Assembly: GCA_030524435.1 (NCBI GenBank)
Contig: JAUNGS010000002.1
Span: forward strand, 1-45,113
Origin: Eubacterium sp.
Lineage (GTDB): Bacteria > Bacillota > Clostridia > Eubacteriales > Eubacteriaceae
Length of the DNA stretch: 45,113 nt
Direction: 5' to 3'
In this document: piece after piece, positions 7,617 to 14,920 of the stretch
How positions within the stretch are numbered: position 1 is the first letter of the stretch
Layout of the letters: each line of letters opens with the position of its first letter
Notes under the pieces: generated by a model
The model's input: the letters and a program-made list of their open reading frames with translations, nothing else
Told to the model about the DNA's origin: nothing
Databases searched by the model: none
Translations under genes and position numbers: made by a program

Positions 7617-8114
7617 ATGGCAAACGAAAAATTTAAAGACAAGATCATCAAAGTATTTGGAATGGAAATGGATGACGACGATCAGTACTACGATGATGAA
7701 TATTACGACGACGAGGTCGAAGAAGCTGCAGAAGAAGAACCGGTTCGCAGCACAGGCTTCTCTGCGTCTAAGCCTAAAAAGGCCCCTAGAAGACAGGCGG
7801 CTGCCAGCATGGGTCTCGACGGCCCCGAGGTATTAGTTCTCGATCCTGAACGCTTTGAGGATGCACCGGGTATTGTCAAGAAGATCAAGGCTGATAAAAC
7901 TGTTGTTGTCAATCTGAAGAATACGGAATACGAAGACGGCCGTAAGATCTTCGATTTCCTCAACGGTGCGGTTTTCGCCTTAGACGGCTCCATCAATAAG
8001 ATTGCGGAAAACGTGTTTATTCTTGCTCCCCGGGAGGTTTCAGTTTCCACCTCCATGGAAAAGGAAGAGGCTGAGGACGTTATGCCCATCTTAAACTGGG
8101 ATGACGAAAACTAA
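7617..8114 (+). CDS. sepF: Cell division protein SepF
   Basis: A 165-residue protein with the three-part SepF layout: an N-terminal amphipathic membrane-binding helix (MANEKFKDKIIKVFG), a long acidic linker rich in Asp, Glu and Tyr (about 18-42), and the globular SepF/DUF552 domain (about 70-150) with VLVLDPERFEDAP and VVVNLKNTEYEDG. It would bundle FtsZ filaments and tether them to the membrane. The ribosome site is GGAGAAGGAAC. It is directly followed, 2 nt later, by yggT. Confidence 0.96.
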   Translation: MANEKFKDKIIKVFGMEMDDDDQYYDDEYYDDEVEEAAEEEPVRSTGFSASKPKKAPRRQAAASMGLDGPEVLVLDPERFEDAPGIVKKIKADKTVVVNLKNTEYEDGRKIFDFLNGAVFALDGSINKIAENVFILAPREVSVSTSMEKEEAEDVMPILNWDDEN

Positions 8115-8116
8115 CA

Positions 8117-8392
8117 ATGACGGATACCGCAGCAACATTGATCACCGCGGGCAGCTACTTTTTTGAGCTGGTCACCTTCTTAATTTTGATCAACATTGTT
8201 TTGAGCTGGTTTCAGCTCAATCCATCCAATCCCTTTGTGAAGATCATTCGCGGTTTAACAGAGCCTTTGCTGGCGCCCTTTCGGCGCTTTGCAATCTGGG
8301 GTCCCCTAGATTTTTCACCCATCGTCGTGGTTCTGTTGATTCAGATTGTGATCTTTCCGCTGTACCGCTGGATTGTGATGCTTATTTTCTAA
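8117..8392 (+). CDS. yggT: YggT-family membrane protein
   Basis: A 91-residue protein with two hydrophobic helices (about 13-33 and 66-88) separated by the conserved loop FVKIIRGLTEPLLAPFRRF, diagnostic of the YggT family. The family is membrane-embedded and linked by gene neighbourhood to division and shape; biochemical function is not established. There is no good ribosome site in front; the start is 2 nt after the sepF stop, so translation is probably coupled. Confidence 0.93.
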   Translation: MTDTAATLITAGSYFFELVTFLILINIVLSWFQLNPSNPFVKIIRGLTEPLLAPFRRFAIWGPLDFSPIVVVLLIQIVIFPLYRWIVMLIF

Positions 8393-8398
8393 AAACCA

Positions 8399-8426
8399 AA
8401 CCGTCTGCTTGTCCAGGCGGTTTTTT
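8399..8426 (+). terminator. Rho-independent terminator between yggT and ylmH
   Basis: A 9-pair stem AACCGTCTG/CAGGCGGTT (one wobble), loop CTTGTC and six T. It ends only 20 nt before the ylmH start codon, leaving no room for a promoter in between. Confidence 0.85.
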
Positions 8427-8446
8427 ATGTGTCAAAGGAGATTGCC

Positions 8447-9181
8447 GTGGATAAAAAGGACAGTTTTTTATTGGCCAGGCTGGAGGATGCCTGCGAAAAA
8501 AATTATGCGCCCCAGTTTTTTGATTTTTACGATGAGGCCATGCAGGCGAAGATGACCCGGCAGCTTCAGCGCAGCGGGGAGCCCTTCGCCTTTTTCGGCG
8601 GCATGGCCGAGGCTGGCAGGAAGATGCTGTGCATCTACCCCGAATACGTCGAGGCCGACAGCCTGGAATGGCCCATGCTGGCCCTGCGCTTTCAGGCGGA
8701 TTTTCCCCTGGAGCACCGCAATATCCTCGGGGAACTCATGGGCATGGGCATCACCCGGGAGTGTATCGGAGATATCAATGTGGACGACGGCGAGGTTCAG
8801 GTGATTTTTGTGGAGCGCCTGAGGGACTTCATGGCCATGAATTTCACCAGGGTCAAGGGAAGAAGCATAAAGCCGGAGTTCTATCCGGTGTCGGAGATTA
8901 AAGGCTACGCCCTCAAGTTTAAACGGCTGGAGCTGGTGGCGGCCTCGGACCGTTTAGATGGCATCATCAACAAGATTTGGGGCTTTTCCCGGCAGGACAG
9001 CCTGACCTACATCCGTCAGCGGCGGGTGCGGGTCAATTACGAAGAGGTTGAAAAAAACGATTTTCGGGTGAAATCCGGGGATGTCATCGCCCTCAGGGGC
9101 AAGGGTAAGGCCCGGGTGGTTTCCTTGGGAGGTCAGACAAAAAAAGGAAAGCTGCGGTTGGTTGTGGACCGCTACGTATAG
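8447..9181 (+). CDS. ylmH: YlmH-type S4-domain RNA-binding protein
   Basis: A 244-residue protein with an N-terminal YlmH domain (CIYPEY, ITRECIGDI, then VKGRSIKPEFYPVSEIKGY) and a C-terminal S4 RNA-binding domain (about 175-240; RLDGIINKIWGFSRQDS, RVNYEEVEKNDFRVKSGD). Established knowledge: in Bacillus subtilis YlmH binds 50S subunits with nascent-chain-blocked tRNA and can take part in ribosome-associated quality control. The start is taken as GTG 8447 because AAAGGAG lies six bases upstream; an earlier GTG at 8429 overlaps the terminator tail. The rqcH gene, for the same pathway, lies about 1 kb downstream on the other strand. Confidence 0.93.
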   Translation: MDKKDSFLLARLEDACEKNYAPQFFDFYDEAMQAKMTRQLQRSGEPFAFFGGMAEAGRKMLCIYPEYVEADSLEWPMLALRFQADFPLEHRNILGELMGMGITRECIGDINVDDGEVQVIFVERLRDFMAMNFTRVKGRSIKPEFYPVSEIKGYALKFKRLELVAASDRLDGIINKIWGFSRQDSLTYIRQRRVRVNYEEVEKNDFRVKSGDVIALRGKGKARVVSLGGQTKKGKLRLVVDRYV

Positions 9182-9192
9182 GAGTTTAGACA

Positions 9193-10107
9193 ATGGAAAA
9201 AGAACGGATGACTGCAGATCAGGGCGGTATGCGTCTCGACGCCTTCTGCGCAGAAAAATTTCCCGGGTTATCCCGGGGACATCTCAAAACGCTGATCCAG
9301 GAGGGCAGGGTCACGGTGGACGGCAGCGTCAAAAAAGCCAGCTATAAGGTCAAGGCCGGGGAGTGCATTGAGGTGGAGGTGCCCGAGCCCAAGGAGAGCA
9401 CCATCGAGGCCGAGAACATCCCCCTGGATATCGTGTACGAAGATGAGGATGTGCTGGTGGTCAACAAGCCCAAGGGCATGGTGGTCCACCCGGCGCCGGG
9501 GACGCCCTCGGGGACCCTGGTCAACGCCCTGATGCACCATACCAAGGACCTCTCGGCCATCAACGGGGTGTATCGGCCCGGCATTATCCACCGCATCGAC
9601 AAGGACACCACCGGCCTTTTGATGGTGGCGAAAAACGATGCGGCCCACCGGAGCCTGACGGAGCAGCTCAAGGCCCACAGCATCACCAGACAGTACGTGG
9701 GACTGGTCAAGGGCATCGTCGAGGCCAACCGGGGGACGGTGGACATGCCCATTGGCCGCCATCCCAAGGACAGGGTGCGGATGGCGGTGGTCAAGGAGAA
9801 TTCCAAGGAGGCCATCACCCACTTTGAGGTTTTAAACCGTTACGCCCAGGGCTATACCCTGATGCGCTTTAGGCTGGAGACGGGGCGAACCCACCAGATT
9901 CGCGTCCACATGAACGCCATCGGCCATCCCCTGGCCGGAGATCTTTTGTACAGGGGAGATAAAAAAAATCCCTTTAAAACCCAGGGACAATGCCTCCACG
10001 CCCAAACCCTGGGCTTTGTCCATCCCAGAACCGGGGAATATCTGGAATTTACGGCGCCCCTGCCGGCCTATCTGGAACAGATTTTAGACGGCCTGACCGA
10101 GCTTTAA
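9193..10107 (+). CDS. rluD: RluA/RluD-family 23S rRNA pseudouridine synthase
   Basis: A 304-residue protein: an N-terminal S4 domain (about 12-70, GMRLDAFCAEKFPGLSRGH) followed by the RluA catalytic domain. The active-site motif HRIDKDTTGLL contains the catalytic Asp, and RLETGRTHQIRVH is the conserved RluA stretch. Bacillus members (YlyB) sit in the same place after division genes. Substrate positions in 23S rRNA are inferred from the family. Starts 11 nt after ylmH with GGAG in front, so it is co-transcribed. The lspA gene often found just before it in Firmicutes is absent here. Confidence 0.93.
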   Translation: MEKERMTADQGGMRLDAFCAEKFPGLSRGHLKTLIQEGRVTVDGSVKKASYKVKAGECIEVEVPEPKESTIEAENIPLDIVYEDEDVLVVNKPKGMVVHPAPGTPSGTLVNALMHHTKDLSAINGVYRPGIIHRIDKDTTGLLMVAKNDAAHRSLTEQLKAHSITRQYVGLVKGIVEANRGTVDMPIGRHPKDRVRMAVVKENSKEAITHFEVLNRYAQGYTLMRFRLETGRTHQIRVHMNAIGHPLAGDLLYRGDKKNPFKTQGQCLHAQTLGFVHPRTGEYLEFTAPLPAYLEQILDGLTEL

Positions 10108-10156
10108 GGGCAGAGGGCGAGATGCCTGGGGTTAGGACAGGGATTAACACACAATT

Positions 10157-10237
10157 AAAAAAGCGGTGTATCTGAGGAAGGCTTTTTCTGTCGAAATTCT
10201 GGCAGAAAATCCTTCGCCTGGGATACATCGCTTTTTT
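10157..10237. terminator. Bidirectional terminator between rluD and rqcH
   Basis: A long imperfect hairpin bounded by an A-run (10157-10162) on the left and a T-run (10232-10237) on the right. AAAAAAGCGGTGTAT pairs with ATACATCGCTTTTTT, and AGGAAGG...TTTTCTG with CAGAAAA..CCTTC. It can stop transcripts from both convergent genes. Confidence 0.88.
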
Positions 10238-10239
10238 GG

Positions 10240-12036
10240 TTAATCCTCGGAGATCAGCTTAAGCTCGGCAAGCTTCTCCTTGTCCGGGGTGACGTACATG
10301 GTGTTCTGGTTGGTGAAGACGACCATGCCGGGCTTGGATTTCTTGGGCTTTTTCAGGTATTTGAATTCCACGTAGTCCACAGGGACATTCTCGGAATTTT
10401 TGGCCTTGCTGTAGTAGGCGGCCAGCATGCCCCCCTCCAGCACCGTGGCCTCGGTGATGAAGCGGCCGTCGGCGACGATGAGCACGTGGGAGCCGGGGAT
10501 ATCTTTGACGTGGAGCCAGCAGTCCTCGTCGACTCCCAGCTTGGTGGAGATATAGTCGTTCTGGTAATTGTTCTTGCCCACGTAGATGTCGAAGCCCTCG
10601 GAGGAGATGTAGTGCAGGGGCTTGGAGGCGGTGAGCTTCTGCTTGAAATCCTTGGCACCCCGGCCCTTTTTATAAAATTCCGAATGGGTGTACTCGTGGC
10701 GGATTTCGTCGAGCTCCGTGAGCTCAGTGGACTGCTCCAGACCGTTGACCAGGCTTTCTAAGTAGTAGATCTGCTCCTCGGTCATGGCAATCTGCTCCGC
10801 CAGCTGGAGCTGGGCCCGCTTGCCCTTGTTGTATTTTTTATAGAAACGCTGGGCGTTCTGGGCGGGGGTCTCGTTGACCTTGAGCTTGACCTTGACGGTT
10901 TTCATCTCGGGGTCGTTGTAGTCCACCAGCTCGATTTCCTCCATGCCCTTGGAGATCAGGTAGATATTGGCGGTGATGAGATCGCCGTAGTATTTGTTTT
11001 TCTCGTTTTTCTTAGAGCGGGCCATGTCGTCGTGGAGGTTTTGAAGCTTCTTGTAGTTTTTCTTGAGAAGGGTGTCCAGCTGATGTCTCAGGTTGGCGCT
11101 CTTGGCCTTGAAGCGCAGCTTCTTGTCCTTGATGTAGTAGAAGGCCTCCAGCATGGCCGACACCGTGGGGTAGGTCTCGGCCTGGCTGTCGGTCATGCTG
11201 TGGAGATCCACGGTGGAAAAGTCCAGGATTTCCCGCCGGAAGTAATAGATGGCGGGGTGGGGACCGGCGGCGATGGCCGCTCTGATCTGGGCAAAGGCCT
11301 CCCAGAGGTAGCCCAGCTGCTTCTTCGAGAATTCTTTAAGCTTGACCTCGCCGCTAACCCCGGCCCTGAAGGCGATCTCCCGGGCTAAAATGGGACTGAT
11401 GCCCAGGAAGTCCTGAACCCAGAAGCGCTCGCAGACGGTTTCCGCCTTGGCCTCGGTCAGGCGGTAAAAGTCTTCTTCGGTGAGGGTAAAGACATTCTGT
11501 CTGCCGCTTTCCGGGGGATAGACGTAGGCCCTGCCGGGCAGAATCTGGCGGTAGCGGTTGGAGCCGCTGCCCACCTTCTTTAGGGCGTCGAGGATGACGT
11601 CCTCCTCGGCGGCCTCAGCGGAGAGCTCCGGGCGGTCGCTGGTCAAAATAATATTGCTGTTTCTCCCCATGATCTCCACGATGAGCTTTTTGATGACCAC
11701 GTCGTTGAACTCGTTTTTGCCGGAAATTGAGATCTCGACGACCCGGTCGGTTTCGTGCTGGGTGATGTCCACAATGCTGCCGTTTAATATATGCTTTCTT
11801 AAAACCATGCAGAAGCTCGGCGGTGTGCTGGGGTTATCCTTGGGCTTTTCGGTGAGGTAGACCCGGGGATTGTTGGCGTTGGCCGAGAGCAGCAGGTTGT
11901 AATTTTCCCTGTCCTTGTTGATGGTCATGCGAACCTCGTCGGCCTCGGGCTGGTAAATCTTCCGAATGCGGCCGCCGATGAGGACTTTCCTCAGTTCTGC
12001 GATGAGGTGATAGGTGGTGATGCCGTCAAAAGCCAT
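10240..12036 (-). CDS. rqcH: Ribosome quality control protein RqcH (NEMF/Rqc2, NFACT family)
   Basis: A 598-residue NFACT-domain protein. The N-terminal NFACT-N region begins MAFDGITTYHLIAEL and includes PSFCMVLRKHILNG and GRNSNIIL. Coiled coils fill the middle (about 270-450), and the NFACT-R domain follows with DCWLHVKDIPGSHVLI. RqcH binds 50S subunits carrying stalled chains and adds C-terminal alanine tails with tRNA-Ala; members were formerly called fibronectin-binding proteins (FbpA). The start ATG 12036 is chosen for its AGAAAGGAA site and because the family begins MAFDG; an ATG ten codons upstream lacks support. It is divergent from dapF; no clear promoter was recognised in the 141-nt AT-rich gap. 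Confidence 0.93.
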   Translation of the reverse strand: MAFDGITTYHLIAELRKVLIGGRIRKIYQPEADEVRMTINKDRENYNLLLSANANNPRVYLTEKPKDNPSTPPSFCMVLRKHILNGSIVDITQHETDRVVEISISGKNEFNDVVIKKLIVEIMGRNSNIILTSDRPELSAEAAEEDVILDALKKVGSGSNRYRQILPGRAYVYPPESGRQNVFTLTEEDFYRLTEAKAETVCERFWVQDFLGISPILAREIAFRAGVSGEVKLKEFSKKQLGYLWEAFAQIRAAIAAGPHPAIYYFRREILDFSTVDLHSMTDSQAETYPTVSAMLEAFYYIKDKKLRFKAKSANLRHQLDTLLKKNYKKLQNLHDDMARSKKNEKNKYYGDLITANIYLISKGMEEIELVDYNDPEMKTVKVKLKVNETPAQNAQRFYKKYNKGKRAQLQLAEQIAMTEEQIYYLESLVNGLEQSTELTELDEIRHEYTHSEFYKKGRGAKDFKQKLTASKPLHYISSEGFDIYVGKNNYQNDYISTKLGVDEDCWLHVKDIPGSHVLIVADGRFITEATVLEGGMLAAYYSKAKNSENVPVDYVEFKYLKKPKKSKPGMVVFTNQNTMYVTPDKEKLAELKLISED

Positions 12037-12177
12037 GGTGTAAATTCCTTTCTCGTTGATTTTCAATCTTTTCTATTAATTCTAGCATTTTCTGTTGTGT
12101 TTTGAAAGTTTTTTGGATATCATATAGTAACAGAAATGAAACATACATATCAATAAATCTGTAGAAAGTCAGGAAGT

Positions 12178-13008
12178 ATGAGATTTACAAAGATGAACGG
12201 TGCTGGCAACGATTTTGTCGTCATCGACAATATGGACATGTCCATCGCCCTCAGCCCTGATGAGATCGCGGCCATCTGTGACCGGCATTTCGGTGTCGGC
12301 GGCGATGGTCTGATTTTGGTTGAGCCCTCCGAGGACTGCGATGTGCGCATGAATTACTACAACCAGGACGGCTCCGTGGCCGAGATGTGCGGCAACGGGG
12401 TGCGCTGCCTGGGCAAATACGCGGCGGATCACGGCATTGTGCCGGGGGATGCCCCCTTTGCGGTGGAAACCCGGGCGGGGACCATCGGCGTCACCGTTGT
12501 GAAAAACGGCGCCGAGGAATCCGAGCTCAAAGTCGATATGGGCGAGGTGAGCTTTGCCGCGGCCTCGGTGCCGGTGGTGTCGGAGAAGGCCGAGGTTTTG
12601 GGGGAGACCCTTAAATACCAGGGCGAGACCTACACTTACGGCTGTGCCTCCATGGGCAATCCCCACATGGCCCTGGTGACAGAGAATTTTGAGCGCTGTC
12701 CCATCGAGGACCTGGGGGCCAGGCTGGAGTGCGACACCATGTTCCCCAACAAATGCAATATCAGCTTTGCCCAGGTTTTAGACCGGGGCCATATCCGCAT
12801 GGATACCTGGGAGCGGGGGGTAGGCAGAACCCTGGCCTGCGGCACGGGAACCTGTGCCTGCGCGGCGGTGCTCAACCGCCTGGGGCTGGTGGATGCCAGG
12901 GTTGAGGCCCGGCTGTCCGGGGGTGTCCTCACCATCGAAATCGAGGGGCGGCATATTTTTATGACCGGCCCGGCTCAAATTGTTTTTGAAGGCACGTACA
13001 GCCTTTAG
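12178..13008 (+). CDS. dapF: Diaminopimelate epimerase
   Basis: A 276-residue enzyme with both halves of the DapF active site: the first cysteine in AEMCGNGVRC (about residue 74) and the second in TLACGTGTCACAA (about 221), plus MNGAGNDFVVID at the N-terminus and GNPHMAL. It interconverts LL- and meso-diaminopimelate for lysine and peptidoglycan, implying a meso-DAP or lysine route. The start has AGGAAGT in front. A promoter in the AT-rich gap is probable (candidates TTGTGT-17-TATCAT near 12096-12124) but weakly supported. It heads the rightward run with yicC, gmk, rpoZ and priA. Confidence 0.96.
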   Translation: MRFTKMNGAGNDFVVIDNMDMSIALSPDEIAAICDRHFGVGGDGLILVEPSEDCDVRMNYYNQDGSVAEMCGNGVRCLGKYAADHGIVPGDAPFAVETRAGTIGVTVVKNGAEESELKVDMGEVSFAAASVPVVSEKAEVLGETLKYQGETYTYGCASMGNPHMALVTENFERCPIEDLGARLECDTMFPNKCNISFAQVLDRGHIRMDTWERGVGRTLACGTGTCACAAVLNRLGLVDARVEARLSGGVLTIEIEGRHIFMTGPAQIVFEGTYSL

Positions 13009-13024
13009 CTGAAAGAGGTGCAGC

Positions 13025-13906
13025 ATGAAAAGTATGACAGGCTTTGGACGGCAGGACTACCGGGATGCGGAGATGGAGCTGTCCATCGAGATCAAAACGG
13101 TAAACCATCGGTTCCGGGATTTTGCCATGAAGCTTCCCCGGCCCTTAAGCGCCCTGGAGGAAAATTTCAGGAAAACCATCAGCGAGACCATCGCCCGGGG
13201 ACGCATTGAGATCTTCGTGAAGTACGGCGAGCTGGGCGCCCAAAACAGGCGGGTGGTGCTCAACAAGGATCTGGCCAGGGAGTACCTTGAGGTGCTCAAT
13301 GAGATCAAGTCCCTAGACTCCATGATCCGCGACGACATCGATCTGGGCCTGGTGGCCAAATTCCCCGACGTGGTCGTGGTGGAGGAGGAAACCGCCGACG
13401 CCGAGGCCCTGTGGCAGCGGGTAGAGCCCGTCCTTAAGGCGGTGCTGGCCCAGATTGACGACAGCAGGCTCAGGGAGGGCGAGGCCCTGAAGACCGACGT
13501 CCAGGGGCGCTGTGCGGTCATCGAGACGGCAGTGGCGGCCATTGAGGCCCAGAGCCCCGAGGCCTTGAAAAAGCACCAGCAGGCCCTTAGACAGCGCATC
13601 GAGGAGCTTGTCGGATCGCCGGAGGTCGACGAGAAGCGCCTTCTGACGGAGGTCGCCGTCATGGCCGACAAGCTGACCATCGACGAGGAGCTCACCCGTC
13701 TGAAAAGCCATACGGCGCGCATGGAGGACATGCTTCAGGAGACTGGAGAGCCCGTGGGCAGAAAGCTGGATTTCCTGGTCCAGGAGATGAACCGGGAGAT
13801 CAACACCATCGGCTCCAAGGCCAACGACATCGCCATCGCCAATCTGGTGGTGGACGTCAAGGGCGAAATCGAAAAAATCAGAGAGCAGATACAGAATATC
13901 GAGTAG
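13025..13906 (+). CDS. yicC: YicC-family endoribonuclease
   Basis: A 293-residue protein starting with the family hallmark MKSMTGFGR, with the N-terminal YicC_N domain (IEIKTVNHRFRDF, about 17-29) and the C-terminal DUF1732 domain ending GRKLDFLVQEMNREINTIGSKAND. Family knowledge: YicC proteins are hexameric endoribonucleases acting on small RNA and mRNA. The ribosome site GAAAGAGGTGCAGC precedes ATG. It sits before gmk as in many Firmicutes, but the small remA/DUF370 gene usually between them is missing. Confidence 0.93.
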   Translation: MKSMTGFGRQDYRDAEMELSIEIKTVNHRFRDFAMKLPRPLSALEENFRKTISETIARGRIEIFVKYGELGAQNRRVVLNKDLAREYLEVLNEIKSLDSMIRDDIDLGLVAKFPDVVVVEEETADAEALWQRVEPVLKAVLAQIDDSRLREGEALKTDVQGRCAVIETAVAAIEAQSPEALKKHQQALRQRIEELVGSPEVDEKRLLTEVAVMADKLTIDEELTRLKSHTARMEDMLQETGEPVGRKLDFLVQEMNREINTIGSKANDIAIANLVVDVKGEIEKIREQIQNIE

Positions 13907-13930
13907 GGCAGCGCCCCTCTGGGGCTGCCC
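13906..13930 (+). promoter_or_regulatory. GC-rich intercistronic hairpin between yicC and gmk
   Basis: GGGCAGCGCCCC and GGGGCTGCCC can form a 10-pair stem with one bulged G and a three-base loop. No T-run follows, so it is not a terminator. It may stabilise or separate the mRNA segments. Confidence 0.6.
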
Positions 13931-13956
13931 GCTGCGAGCACAGAGAAGGAGAAGCT

Positions 13957-14577
13957 ATGGATAAAAGCAAGGCAAGGCGAGGTCTTTTAATCGTCATTTC
14001 CGGTCCCTCGGGAACGGGCAAGGGTACGGTCTGCGGCATCCTCAAGGAAAAATGTCCCGGGCTTAAGTTTTCCGTTTCGGAGACCACCAGAAAGCCCCGG
14101 GAGAAGGAGGTTCACGGCGTGAACTACTTCTTTGTGACCAAGGAGGAATTTGAGGCGCGCATCGGCCAGGGTCAGTACCTGGAGCACGCCACGGTTTACG
14201 AAAATTATTACGGAACCCCAAAAGAATATGTTGAAAATCTTAGAGATCAGGGGTATGATGTTATATTGGAGATCGATATCCAGGGCGCCGACCAGGTCAG
14301 GGCCAACGGCGGGGAAGGTATTTTTATCTTCATCGCGCCGCCGTCCTTGGAAGAGCTGAGAAAGCGCATCGAGCTCCGGGGCACCGAGAGCCCCGAGCAG
14401 CTGGAGCTGCGCATGGGCTGTGCCCGGAATGAGATGCTTCGGGCGGTGGATTACGACTACATGGTGGTCAACGAGGTTAAGGAGACCGCCGCTGCGGAGG
14501 TGATGGCCATCATCACCGCCGAGCACATTAAGACAGAACGTTCCAAACAGAGATTAGATACCATTTTAGGGAGGTAA
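13957..14577 (+). CDS. gmk: Guanylate kinase
   Basis: A 206-residue enzyme of normal length. P-loop ISGPSGTGKGT (about 14-24), GMP-binding SVSETTRKPREKEVHGVNYFF, and lid residues around RGTESPEQLELRM. It converts GMP or dGMP to the diphosphate using ATP. The ribosome site is GAGAAGGAG. It is 3 nt upstream of rpoZ, a pairing widespread in bacteria that links GTP supply with RNA polymerase. Confidence 0.97.
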   Translation: MDKSKARRGLLIVISGPSGTGKGTVCGILKEKCPGLKFSVSETTRKPREKEVHGVNYFFVTKEEFEARIGQGQYLEHATVYENYYGTPKEYVENLRDQGYDVILEIDIQGADQVRANGGEGIFIFIAPPSLEELRKRIELRGTESPEQLELRMGCARNEMLRAVDYDYMVVNEVKETAAAEVMAIITAEHIKTERSKQRLDTILGR

Positions 14578-14580
14578 AAG

Positions 14581-14913
14581 ATGAAACCGAATATTACAGA
14601 AACCTACACCAGCAAGGGCATGCGCTATCCGGCCCTCAACGATCTGATCGCCAAGGCCAACAACAAATACGAGCTGGTGCTGGCCACGGCCAAGCGCGCC
14701 AGAGAAATCATCGACGGCGACGAGCCCCTGGTCAAGATTACCATCGACAACCCGGTGTCCATCGCCACGGCGGAGATTGCCGAGGGTCTGGTGCGTCCGG
14801 AAAATCCGGCCTTAAACGCTTCCGAGGAGGCAGCAGCGCCCCAGGAGGACGTTTTCCCGGAGGACGAGGAAAGCGCAGCGCCTACCATTGCGGAAATGGC
14901 CGAAGAAGCATAG
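14581..14913 (+). CDS. rpoZ: RNA polymerase omega subunit with acidic C-terminal tail
   Basis: A 110-residue protein. The omega core is in the N-terminal ~75 residues: RYPALNDLIAKANNKYELVLATAKRARE is the conserved helix pair, followed by KPxxxA-type continuation (VSIATAEIAEGLV). The remaining ~35 residues are rich in Glu, Asp, Ala and Pro, making it longer than most Firmicutes omegas. It stabilises the beta-prime subunit during polymerase assembly. GAGGTAAAAG just before ATG is its ribosome site. priA starts 8 nt after its stop. Confidence 0.93.
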   Translation: MKPNITETYTSKGMRYPALNDLIAKANNKYELVLATAKRAREIIDGDEPLVKITIDNPVSIATAEIAEGLVRPENPALNASEEAAAPQEDVFPEDEESAAPTIAEMAEEA

Positions 14914-14920
14914 GCCTGTC

